64,000 nucleotides of DNA, from positions 5,797,001-5,861,000 of the forward strand of contig NC_092251.1 in NCBI RefSeq assembly GCF_036320965.1, written 5' to 3'. Position 1 is the first letter of the stretch. Each line of letters begins with the position of its first letter. Both the position numbers and the translations under genes were made by a program. The notes beneath the pieces were generated by a model. The model was not told the DNA's origin. It searched no databases and saw only the letters and a program-made list of their open reading frames with translations. The stretch comes from Panulirus ornatus (taxonomy: Eukaryota > Arthropoda > Malacostraca > Decapoda > Palinuridae). This document shows positions 12,001 through 24,100 of the stretch, piece after piece.

Positions 12001-14689
12001 GTTTTTGGGGTTTATGTTATAGGACTTCCATGCTGTAAATGCTTAATTTACATATTAGATTCTTCTCAGTTCATCGAGATCTACAAATAATAATGAGTCT
12101 GTTTGTCAAGACATTGAATCAGGTTTGAATATTCATCCCAAAATTTTTTTCCCTCATTAACCCAAGGTTTAGTCAGTACGTTCATATGCTGTATAAGAAA
12201 TAAAGTTAATCTATTACTGTACTGTATATATGGTGCCTCCATCAGGTAATTGTACAGTACAACAATGTATCTTTTTATTGGTGCTTTAACAAAAACTGTA
12301 CTAGACCTGCATGTGTAGTGAAAATTTTCTACAAATTGTGTTTTCATTGTCATGGTATTGTCAGCATCATTTGGAAAATGACTGTCCATGTAGTATACTC
12401 TATCTTATGAGGATATTTTCAAATATTATTTATGTTTGGATGTGTTAATTTGAATCTTTTTATCATATCTTTTTTCAAACACAATAACCCACAGTTTCAA
12501 AGCCCAAATCACTTTTGCATCTGCTGATGAATGATCAAACTGTGACATGAAACTAAAACTTTCATGTCTACCAACAAGTGGTCTGTGAAGTAAACCAGAT
12601 TGCTTGATCATATTTTCAGTGATCAGTATTCTATTTTTAACTATAACAAATTAACAATAACAAAATAGTATCTTTCATTCCTAGTCTCATATCCGAAATT
12701 CCCGATTTCAAATAAAAAAAAAAGAAGATACCAGTGTGAAAAAATAATTATAGGGATTTAAGCATCTTAAAGAAAGTTTTAACTTTAGATACATATGTCC
12801 TCTTTGTAAAGAACAATTTGGGTTTACAGAGATGAAGTTTTACTTACAAATAAACATATTCTAACAAAGTAAGCCCATATATTTTTTATATTTTTATATT
12901 TCTAGATTCATGGAAAATGATACTGATTTTCCCAATTTGGAAGGCCCCCAGCCCTTTTCCCATATGAATAAAAATGTCCATGTATGGTAGAGTAAATGTG
13001 CATCCTTAAGCTACACGTATATTTAGCATCAGTTATTCAGTGTATTGAAATGTTGCAAGGATTTCCAAGTGTATTATAGATAGAAAAAATAACAAGAAGC
13101 AAAGAGGAACAAGAATGGCCTACAGTATCAAAGAATATCCATATACAAAATGTTTGAGAATGTGTTAGTCAGTTTTACAAAATGTGAAAAAAAAAAATCC
13201 CAGGCTCCAACATTGAGTACAAAAAAGTGATGTGGACCTAAAATTTAAACAAAGTAAACCTGAATTAAACTTAGGTTCATCTTTACTATTTTCTAGATAG
13301 GCTGTCCATTGTTGATATATGCTTAATATGAAAATAAAGGTAATGATACAGCTCCTTTGAACCAACAACAAACAAAATTTTTAAAAGAAATTTTGTACCC
13401 TTATTATGACCTTGCCCTAACTGGGAACTTTAACTGTGTGAACAAGTCTTATATATATACAGTGCATTCTTTAGTTAGTCATGTTTAATGGTTTTGTTGC
13501 CTGATCAGTTTGTTCTGTACAGATGTCTACCTTATCTTCTAAAATTATGAATGGTATATCTAATTGCAGGTAGGCCTCCTGCCATTATATGATATGCTGC
13601 AGTCAATGTATGCTATAAGGAGAACATATGGAATACAAAGACTACAACCTGTCTTTAGGAAATACTGTCCTCTCCCGTCTTTGGGTAGGACAGAGCTATG
13701 TAGAGGACCACATAGATTCCATACTACAGGGTGAGTAAATGGCATAACTTACCAGAATTTAGCTCTTTATATAGTCTGGTAGATGCCATTACATGACAAA
13801 AATCCCATATACAACAGGAACTTGCCTTTAAGCCAGTGAAAAGCTCTTATTTAAGCTAGACTACTAATTTGCTCTTCACCTTGTAGTTCCATACAAATGG
13901 CAAGATGAATATAAACAAGGTATGAGAACACAAAACTAATCATGCCACAGTCATGTTTAATGCATGCAAAAAAAAGTAATTGTACATTAATGTAACTTAA
14001 AAGACAGTGTGAAAGATTTAATCAAAGCTATTCAGTAGTCATCTGGAAAGCCATACCCCCCTGCACTCTCTCTTTCTCTATTAAAATGTCGCTCAGTAAA
14101 GAGATAAAATGTCAACAAGCATTAGATTTTCAATGAAAGAGAAATATATGTTGGAAAGAACAAACAGAAAATTAACTTACAAGTACAAGCAACAAATCAA
14201 TTAAGTAATAATTTCTTATAAAGGGAAAGAAGTAACAAAACTGAAAAAAAATGTTATGAATGTGTTGAAAAGTTGAGGATCATAAAGAATAAAATGATTA
14301 CTACTTACAATTTCAAGATGAAATGGCTTTCAAGTGTAATTAGGCATGTAGAATACAAAGAATACATTCCAGCAGTGTACAACTTTTGATATATTCTTAG
14401 GGAAAGATAGAAAATAATCTACTTAATAGATGTAGGTACAGAAAAATGTGATACATGGTAAATGGGGACAAGACACCAGAAACAGTATATGTAAACTCTG
14501 GACTGAGGAAATATACCGTAAAGGTTAAGAAATATATGATGAAAAGTGGCTATTTGAGACACTATGAAAAAAATATCTTATAATGGCAAAGAAAGCTCTC
14601 TAGAAGCTTGAGTGGTAAGGAATATTTAGATCTAATGTTATGCTGTTTGAGATGCGATTAGACAGATTATTTTATTTATAATATTTACC
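9031..14689. other. Intergenic region between divergent zinc-finger and sulfotransferase genes
   Basis: No convincing coding exon. The short frames lack family resemblance. The stretch 10900-11650 is clearly richer in CpG than its flanks and could hold the promoters or first exons of one or both genes. Confidence 0.5.
10900..11650. promoter_or_regulatory. CpG-richer patch, possible bidirectional promoter
   Basis: CpG dinucleotides are frequent (for example GATCGCGATGG, GTGCGTCCGGCAACG, GTCGTAACCGAAGAGACG) in otherwise CpG-poor sequence. It lies between two divergent genes that both appear to have non-coding 5' exons. No core promoter motif is claimed. Confidence 0.3.
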
Positions 14690-14875
14690 CCAGGACCAAT
14701 ATCTAAAAGACTCACAGCCCAAGGCTGCACTACTTCCAGAAGCTGGGATATGTAGACTCCTTTGGAGTGAAAAGTTCTTTGAGGAGACTGTTTTCCCAAT
14801 GATATAGCCTCGCCAAAGATGACTTTTTACTCACGGTGTAACCATGAGGAGGAGTCTGGTAAACTATTAGACTGT
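14690..14875 (-). repeat. Dispersed repeat family C, copy 1
   Basis: Minus-strand order shared with other copies: AAAAGTCATCTTTGG, CAGTCTCCTCAAAGAACTT, CACTCCAAAGGAGTCTAC, then GCAGCCTTGG. It sits directly upstream of sulfotransferase exon 1. Confidence 0.7.
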
Positions 14876-14958
14876 AAAAAAATTGGTTAAACAAACAGAT
14901 TACTATGACAGAAATTTTCTCTATTTTCTTTTATGGCAGCACTGCTGAAAATCCTGAC

Positions 14959-15134
14959 ATGAGAAGATTCCGGTTGTACAAGCGGGTGTTTGCAGTTTCC
15001 CTTTTCACTGGTACCTTGACACTAGCTTGGTACTTGAAGAAGCAGAAAGGACTGAGACTCAAAGAACTTTTAGAAAATTTTACTAGACTTCCACTTGATG
15101 AGTCACTCTTTGGTTCTAAAGTATCTGCATACAG
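14959..15134 (+). CDS. Sulfotransferase coding exon 1 (membrane-anchor segment)
   Basis: The exon probably begins at 14940 after a CTATTTTCTTTTATGGCAG acceptor, so a non-coding upstream exon is expected, and the first ATG inside is at 14959. An in-frame ATG at 14905 lies in the presumed polypyrimidine tract and is less likely. Encodes residues 1-58 and ends in phase 2 at GTAAGA. Confidence 0.8.
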
Positions 15135-18100
15135 GTAAGATGATAAAAATAAAAATTATGAACATTATGGCTCTAATGTACTTTCCTAAAGGAATTTGAC
15201 ATATATTTTACCCCTGAACTATAATTTTTTACTTTCTAATCACTAATCCATTAGAAAGATGAAAGGTAAATGTTTGGTCGGCTACAAAAGAGGTACTTAT
15301 GATAAAAAAAAATCATGAGTCAAAATATTAGACAAGATTTAAGGAGTGATAAAGTTGATAATACTCCGATAAAGTGAAAATGTTGTAGCATTTTATTGAT
15401 ATGAAGGAAAAATAATGTAGGATGGAGAAAGGCAGACCCATACCCAAAATTTCCTAAGGGAGTGGTAAATGTATAAAGGACATTTTTTTTTGTGTAACAT
15501 CCTAAAATTGCAGATGGGGGTAAGTGATGGGGACAGTTTTCATGGTTATTGACTTGTTTTTGCAACAAATGGCTATTTTTGAAGATTTTTTGAGTTTATA
15601 TATTAAAGGATTTTATATATTATATCCTTCTTCTGTTTCCCATTTTAGAAAGTTAAAAAAATACAAGGAGGGGAGGATTTCTGGCCCCCCGCTCCCGTCC
15701 CCTCTAGTCACTTTCTACGACACGCGAGGAATGCGTGGGAAGTATTCTTTCACCCCTATCCCCAGGGATAATATACATATATATATACACATACACACAC
15801 ATACACACACACACGCACACATACACACACACACCCATACATATATATACATGTGAAAAATGCAAGAAACAATTTAGAAAACTGAAACTTCTAGCTTGAT
15901 TGACCAAGAGGATATATGTGTCGGAGGTGGAGGGAACGAGGAGAAGAGGGAGACCAAATTGGAGGTGGAAAGATGGAGTGAAAAAGATTTTGTGTGATCG
16001 GGGCCTGAACATGCAGGAGGGTGAAAGGAGGGCAAGGAATAGAGTGAATTGGAGCGATGTGGTATACCGGGGTTGACGTGCTGTCAGTGGATTGAATCAA
16101 GGCATGTGAAGCGTCTGGGGTAAACCATGGAAAGCTGTGTAGGTATGTATATTTGCGTGTGTGGACGTATGTATATACATGTGTATGGGGGTGGGTTGGG
16201 CCATTTCTTTCGTCTGTTTCCTTGCGCTACCTCGCAAACGAGGGAGACAGCGTCAAAAAAAAAAAATATATATATATTATATCATAAAGATTATAACTAT
16301 GATGACAAAAGTGGGCCTTTCCTTTCAAGGAGGATGAGTGTTGCTCAACCTCTCCAACCCCACTTTGGCTGCAGACCTAAAAGGATGTTGAACCTTTGAA
16401 GATATTATGTTGTTGTGTTAAAAAAAAAATCTTCTAGAGGAAGATGTTAATATTCTTAGCAGGAATATTTTTCTTGAAAGTAGTTAAGGAATAAATGTAA
16501 AGATTCACCATGTCCATCCAGGAATGGGCTCATGTCAGTGACAGCCTTTTTTCTGGCATGCCATTACTAGCACAATTTAGGTGTGCATCTTTGAGTATGT
16601 GGGTGCATTTTGATGGACGTGTGTTTGTGTTTGGTGTATGATATGACAACTAGCTGTGGACTTGGTGTGGATAACATGAAAAATATAAGTGGAAGCTTTA
16701 CCATAGAAGTGGAGAAAGTTTCTTCTTTTGATTATTTTTTTTTCCAGTATTAGTCTTTTGCTCTTGTCAAATTGATGATTAAACCTTACATTTGTGTGTA
16801 GTATTCTCTGACTCCATTCTGTCTGTAAACATTGCTGGTTGTCATTTTTGCCTTTGAAAAATTCTTTATTATTTTTTCTTTTCATAAATTCTGGTTATTT
16901 CACTTACTGAGGACCTCATCTTTAAACAAGTTGCTTACTTACAAGCATGCAGAATCATTTAGCAAAAGTTTGAAATATTGTTGGGTCTCAGAATTACATA
17001 TCTATGGATATTTAACATTATGCCGGTTATTTTGGAAAAATTTTCTGTGCACCAACCTTTTAGGTATTCAGTATTATTTTTGCTTGTTATATATTCTTTG
17101 TCCTTTTCAGGTACATGGGGTATGTTTTTCCTGGTCATATTGTAATGACAGGTGTATTTAATGAGATACCAAAGTTTCAGTTCAGACCAGATGATGTTAT
17201 TGTTGCAAGTTACCCCAAAACTGGTAAGTTGATAAGATGGTTTTTAGAATTCAGGTTATTTGATGATAATTTACCTCAAATACTGGCCTGTTTTTGGCAT
17301 AATTAATAATAACATCTGATAGTTTAATCAGGTCTGTGTCACTTAAATTGATGAGTCTCCCTTACAATATCACCAGTTTTAAATATATGCAGTGATGGTT
17401 ATGGTAGGGAGCCAAAAGTGTTTAGTTGACTAATTGTTTTGTCTTGAGGTTCTAAGATACACTTTGATATCATAAAGTGAATGGCAAATTTTAAAATTCA
17501 GCATACTACTAAAAGTCCTTTTACATCAAAAGGTGTATTTATCATATGGTCTGTAATATGGTCTATGACATAGTGAATGTGTATATTATCGAGCCTTTGC
17601 CCTACTTGGATCAAGATAAAATCCATGATGTTTCTTGACTTTAAAGTATTCATCCAATGTGTGGCTGTTTGGTTTTATGATTTGAAGAAAAAGAAAAAAA
17701 ATTGTTCCATGTACTGTATGTTTAAAGCTTGTATTTTTACTGAAGTTTTCCTTGGGCATCCATCATGACAGTTTTCTCTAGATACTGCCTGTAAATAAAG
17801 ATGCCTATATTATAATGCTATGTAAGTTCTAAGAAATTAATGACCTTAGGATCATTGTGAGGAAAGATTTGCTGAAGTTTTAATTGTCTCTTTTTCAGAT
17901 GAACTGATATCTGTTCTCAACAATTATTTGATTTCAGGAACAACTTGGGTACAAGAGATTGTGTATATGCTAACACATAACTTCAAGAAGAGTGATGATA
18001 GCTCTGAGGTGTTAGAGACAAGATTTCCCTACCTGGAATATCCCTATCCAGGAATAAAATCTTTAGCAGATAGAACAGGGCCTCGCTATATCAAGACTCA

Positions 18101-21100
18101 TTTACCTATCACTTTGTTACCACCATCATTTGAGAATAGTAAAGCCAAGGTGAGATTATGACTATTACCACAATAAGTCCAATGTTTAAACCACAAAAAA
18201 GAAAATTATGCATCATTCAAACTTTCAGTTGACTTTGATTTTTGTTGTTGTTGTTTTCTAATTGCTTTTCGCACCTTACTGGGTAAGCATCAGGACCAAA
18301 TGAACAACAGCCTCCTTTACACTCATTTACTTAAGCCGCCATTAATAATATACTGACATCAGACCCTACCATCCATGGCCAAGCCTCAGAGACTATTTTG
18401 TGGTTTCTTTTATCTCTTTAAATGCCCTGGTTCAGCCAACTGACAGTACATAGTACATACTTCACACACTGCAGTGATCCAGTTCATTCTATCCTGTGCA
18501 CACCTCTCATCCTCCTAAACGTTCAGATCTCGATGCTTCAAAGCATCCTTAAACTTCATTTTTCCATGAGTCTTTTGGTTTCCCCCTCTCCTTTACTCTT
18601 CCACTTTTGACAAATAGATCCTTTAAGTCAGTCTTTCTTCATTCATTCTCTCCATACATTGGACTGTGCTGTGCTTCCTACCACACCTTGACCTTACACT
18701 GTCATTACTTACACAATCAACCTGCCTTACATATCATTCATGGGCATTTCATTTTGAACATGTCCACCCTTTTCCCTTCTTTGTATTTAGTGCGTAAGAC
18801 AAATTGGTATTTTGGAATTAGGAGACTTTTACACGAGTCACTCTCCAATAGAATGGTAAGCATATAGTACAGGATATCCTCTGTAATGGAGTGGGGATTA
18901 CACAGTATGCTGGGCTTTGTTGAAAGAAAAACTATATCCTCTCCAACTCAGATTATATATTTCTAAAGCCACACTTATTTGGTTTAGGTTTGGAATATAC
19001 TCTAGGATTTGGAGAAAATTTCCTTATCATAAATCGCATCAAGTGGATAAAATGTTTCCAAAAATGGATAGTGTTTCTTTTTCTCTTGGAGAAAATCTGG
19101 ACACAGAAGGTTTTTTTTAAGTGGGGTTGTGGAGGCTTCAGCATTCAGAATGTGTAAGTTGATGAGGATATTCTGTTTTAAATACAGTATTGTTGGATAG
19201 TGAACTTGTTTTCCTTTGGGGGAAAACAATTTCTTTGGTGTTGCAAAATATTTTTAGGTATTAGGTACTGTACAATTGTAAACTCATGACCACTGAAGAC
19301 ACAGTAGTAGTTTCAGTAAGTTAGCTTTGGTAATACATACTGCAGTGATAATTCTTAATTTCCTGAGCTTAAGTGACAATATATAATAAACCTGCACCTA
19401 ATATAAGCTGCTTTTCAGTAGTCTGTTCTGTAATTGAATATTTCAAGGTATTTTACTTTAATGCTTTTATAGTACGGTGGAAGGCCTGTGTCACTTTGTT
19501 AGGCTGAGGATGTACATACATTTTTTATCATTCCAGGGTTGTTTATATTTTGTTTGTTAGAATGTTTATTTCACCACTTTGATTCTTTGATAAAAGGCTT
19601 TGTGAGGCACTGTTTTCTTGATCTTCATATAGCTAGTAAGGGAGTTCCAATTAAAAGAACTGAATGGAATTACAAGTGTTTTATCTTACATTTTTATGGT
19701 TCCTCAATTGAATGATACCTGATTGTGTTTAGACAACACCTAACAAAGAAGAAAGGAAACTATAATTATCTGTACTATCAAAATACTTTTTTTTTCCAGT
19801 TAATATACATCACCCGGAACCCACGAGATACTGCAGTATCATACTTCCATTTCATGCAGCTCTTAACACAATGTGACTACCAAGGAACTCTCTCCAGCTT
19901 CATTAAGATGTTCCTTTCTGATACTAGTAGGTCTAAATTATTAGCATAAAATGCTGAATTTGCTTGTTATCCCATGTCTGTCATCTTATTTAGCATTGGT
20001 TTCAAGATTACAGAATATCCATCTGTTCCATCAAGCTTCAACATACTGTTTCTCTTAATAAGACAGGGTGCCTTGTACAGAAACTTTTTTTTTTTTTCAT
20101 ATTTTTAAGTTAGTGCACATTCTTGTACTTTTACTGTATTCATATTTGACTTACGTTCTGCACACTTCCTTGGAGGACTGAACTGTTCAGCTATAAACTA
20201 AATAAATTAAAATTTAATGGATGATTCTCATTAGAAACTAAGTTGTATTGGTAACTGTATTGAATGTACATTAATAGGGCATTGTTGAACTGCCTAAGCA
20301 TGAGAACGAAAGTTGAATAGATATTAAAAATTTCTCACTGAGATAGAGGATATTAACATTTTCTAAGATGGAATTATCTTTTGAGATGAAGGGTAATATG
20401 TCAACACCAGAGTATTGGATATCCTTTCCATTTGCAAACCTGTATGGTTGGAATTCTATCTATCTATATCTCTGGTGCCCATTCCCTTTGGAAACTTTCT
20501 GATACTGCTTAACTGTTGTATATAAAAAAAGATAAAAACTTCTTTATATATATAATTTCTCACTTTTTCCACTGAAGTGAGGTTGTTGTACTGACATTTT
20601 AGGAAAACGTGGTTATTTGTGGCTTAATACCATCAATCAATTGTTTTTTCCTTTTTACTTCATATGAGAGCAGTCAACGTAGTTCAGACCATGCATTTGA
20701 TGAATGGTCCAATTAGTTTTTTAAAATTAGTTGTAGAACTGCAAATAAAGGCTGCATATGTAGGACGGAAAGGTTTTAAAGATGCGGAAAGGAAAAGCAT
20801 TAATACAAAATGAACAAGTCCCCTAATGAGGTTATGATATAAGCAGGTAGAAGGAAAAAAATATGCACTGAATGAGAATGAGGTCTGGCTAAGAATAAGT
20901 GTATTGTTTTTTTTACTGAAGAAAGAAATATGTATCTCTATCCATACAGAGACAGACATAAGCCATGCATTTAAAGTAAGATGGGTTATGTAGATTTGTA
21001 ATTAGACAGTTTTGCTTACCACAGGCAAATTATGAAATTGCATAGAATGTAATTCTTTTCATAACCTTCATACAATGAAAAATGTGGTTACAGTCTTCAA

Positions 21101-24100
21101 GGAATGAGTGTTACACTGATAGCAATATTTGAAATATTATTTTTACAATGAAAGCAATATTTGAAATATCATTTTTAAGTGTATGTTCATTTATTTTTTA
21201 CTTCAGCTATGTACAGTCCATTTTTTGACCATGTGCTGGGTTACTGGAGGGCCAGGGAAGACCCTAAAATCCTATTTGTAACCTATGAAGAACTCCATAA
21301 AGACCCAGCTAAAATCATCAAGCAGATTGCTGAATTTCTTGAAGTAAGTCGTGTACAAGTTTTGTTCAAGAAACAAAGATTGATACTGAAGAAAATAACG
21401 CACTCATGTATTTGCTGTTGCCAGTATAGGGGTGAAAAATCTGATCATGAAAAATAATTGAATATAAATGATGGAAATGACTGATTATTTGAAGTGAAGG
21501 AGACACTATTAATATTAATAAAGAGTTGGACACTAAAAATATGTGTATGAGGCAAGTATTGAAAGTAAATATACCTGAGTGCGAGATTCTTATTCATGGA
21601 ATAAGTTGGTAATCATGATTAAACAATAGTCTGAATGGAAATGACATATTATTTGATAATGATTTTAGTTCCTTGAAGATGACAATCAGTAAGGATGGTA
21701 GCAGGATGAGTGCTGGAGGATGCTCTGGCAAGTGGAAATAATTTGATTATGGAGTTTGTAAGAAGCTTATATAATAAAGTGCTTATTCTAGCTAGATTTA
21801 TGGATGTGAAGGAATAGTAATTACCTAGCTAGTATGTACTGTTATGGGAGGGAGTTTTACACTTATAGTGCCCCATCTCATAAACATTCTCCACTGTCAT
21901 ACATCTTCAATTTCTTATACATATCATATTAAACGACGCCATTCAGTCCCATTCACTCATTACTCTTATACAATAAAAATATTTCCTTATGTCCTTTTTA
22001 ACAATTTCTTAATTCCATATTACTTCCTTTGGTTGCTCTTACCTTACATATCTCTCAAAGAAATGTTCACTGTCCACAGTGTTGAGCTCTTTTAAAAACT
22101 TTAAGTGGTCTTATTCCAGGTAGGTGAAAATCTGAGAACAGTTGAGGTGAATATTTTATGCATTACACTCAAAATTAGGAGAGTAGTTAATTAGATAAGG
22201 TGAGAGAAAGATTTGTCTTGAGCAGAAGTAATTATAAACAGATATGGATGAGTCTTTTATAATGGTATGGCCATTCAGGACACATAGCAGAAAACAGACT
22301 TGTGAAGATAATATATGCTAGTATGGTTAAAGCTACAAAGCGGTAGAGTGAGAAAAGTGGACAATAGCAGTGTTGAACTGCTTGGGGTTAGAAGTATTCC
22401 TGATGAAGATGCAAATGTATAGTTAAGTTACTTTATGTGTAAGATGGAGGTGTGAATGCAGTCATCCTCAATTGCCCCAGTAGGCATGTGGACAGTATAA
22501 AATTAGTAGTGCACGGACTGAACTAACTAGTTTTGTGATCTTTAGGTCCCTAGATTTCAGGACAAGATATGAGAATCATCCACACTTGATTCTAGTGGGC
22601 CCCCTTACTTTTTCATGTACTATACTTTCAGTCACATGAAAGTGTCTTATTAATCATTGAAAATAAATACATTACAGTGATAAAGAACTTCATTTACTTG
22701 CAATCATTCTTAATTTCATAAGGAAGATCTTAAAACCCACAACCTGCACTCCCAGTTAGACATTATCACCACCTCACTATCTTAGAAAAACCTAATTTGA
22801 ATTATAAATGCATGTCTTCCAAAATCCCCAGAAATTTAATAATGATCTGACAGTCACATTTATGGTTTCAGTCGTTCAGGGAATATGGTTAATACTGTGT
22901 TGTGAATATTATAGGTACACCACCGATTTTCCTGCACTCTTGATTCCAAATCATTGCCGGATTATCCATTTTGCCGGGCCAACTGTGGTCACATAATAAT
23001 TGTTCATCAACACACCTCTAACCCACTAATCATACATCTCCCATGTGTCTAAAGTTTACCATGGACTGCTAGAGATTTAAATTAAACAAAAATTAAATGT
23101 TTGAGCACCCTAAGATGGTAAGTCTGTCCTTAGATTGTTTGAATCCTTTGTGGTCTACTTCGTCTTCTGTTGTTAGTGTTTTCCTAGATGTGCATCGCCA
23201 GAATAATGCAGTTTCATCTGCATTATACACCTGCTCAGGACTGAGGTGCTCATCAGCTACGAGTTTCACAAATTTGTCCACATACTCGGCAGCTCCTTCT
23301 TGGTTCGCAGACCACTTTTCTCTGGCAGACTTTATTCATGGAATTTCCATGACACTTGTTGAATCTTCGAAGCCATCCTTCACTACAGTTACGCTCATAT
23401 TGTAATTTAAGTTCTTTATGGAACAACTTAGCCTGGTCCATTATTATGCTATCTAACAAGTCTACTTCATCACTTCAACTGTTTCAAAACTATTCAATCA
23501 TCACTCGATTGTGCTCAGTAGTCTTACCATCTTTCATAGTTTTTCTAATCGTCACTTGCTTCTTGGAATCGCTGTCTGCATAGAATTTCAATATTTTCTC
23601 CCTTTGCTTCTTTATATCATAAACAGTTGATGAACCAATACTGTAGATGTCACACAGCTTATGCATCGAAACACCACGGTACTTTTTATCAACAGTTCTA
23701 CTTTATCGTGGATTGATATGGACTAGTGTTTACGATTGACACCACGACTGACACTCTCATATGTCTTAGAAGCCCTAGCTAGGGTTAAATTTAGCAAAAT
23801 AAGCTAAGGATCTCACAGAATTGCAGTATCACCACCAACAAGTGCAGTGTAAAGAATGTAAATAAGTGCGCCCTACACACAACGCTGTCTGTGGTAATCC
23901 AGTAAACTAGTCTGGTTACTGCAGTAATTCCAAGTTCCCTCATGTAATTTTGTCTGCACTAAAGATGGTGCCAAACCATCAGTTGCCAGAAATTCGGTGG
24001 TGTACCTGGACTTCTTCATCAGCCTTTTCAGTATCTTTGTTCATGGCAATATTTTTGAAAAGTTGGGCTTGATTTTGTGGTAGGCTTTCACGTTTCTTGG

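Noticed and set aside
14905..14958. Upstream ATG of the sulfotransferase at 14905
   Set aside because: The stretch looks like a branch/polypyrimidine region ending in GGCAG; the exon more likely starts at 14940 with ATG at 14959. Not fully excluded.
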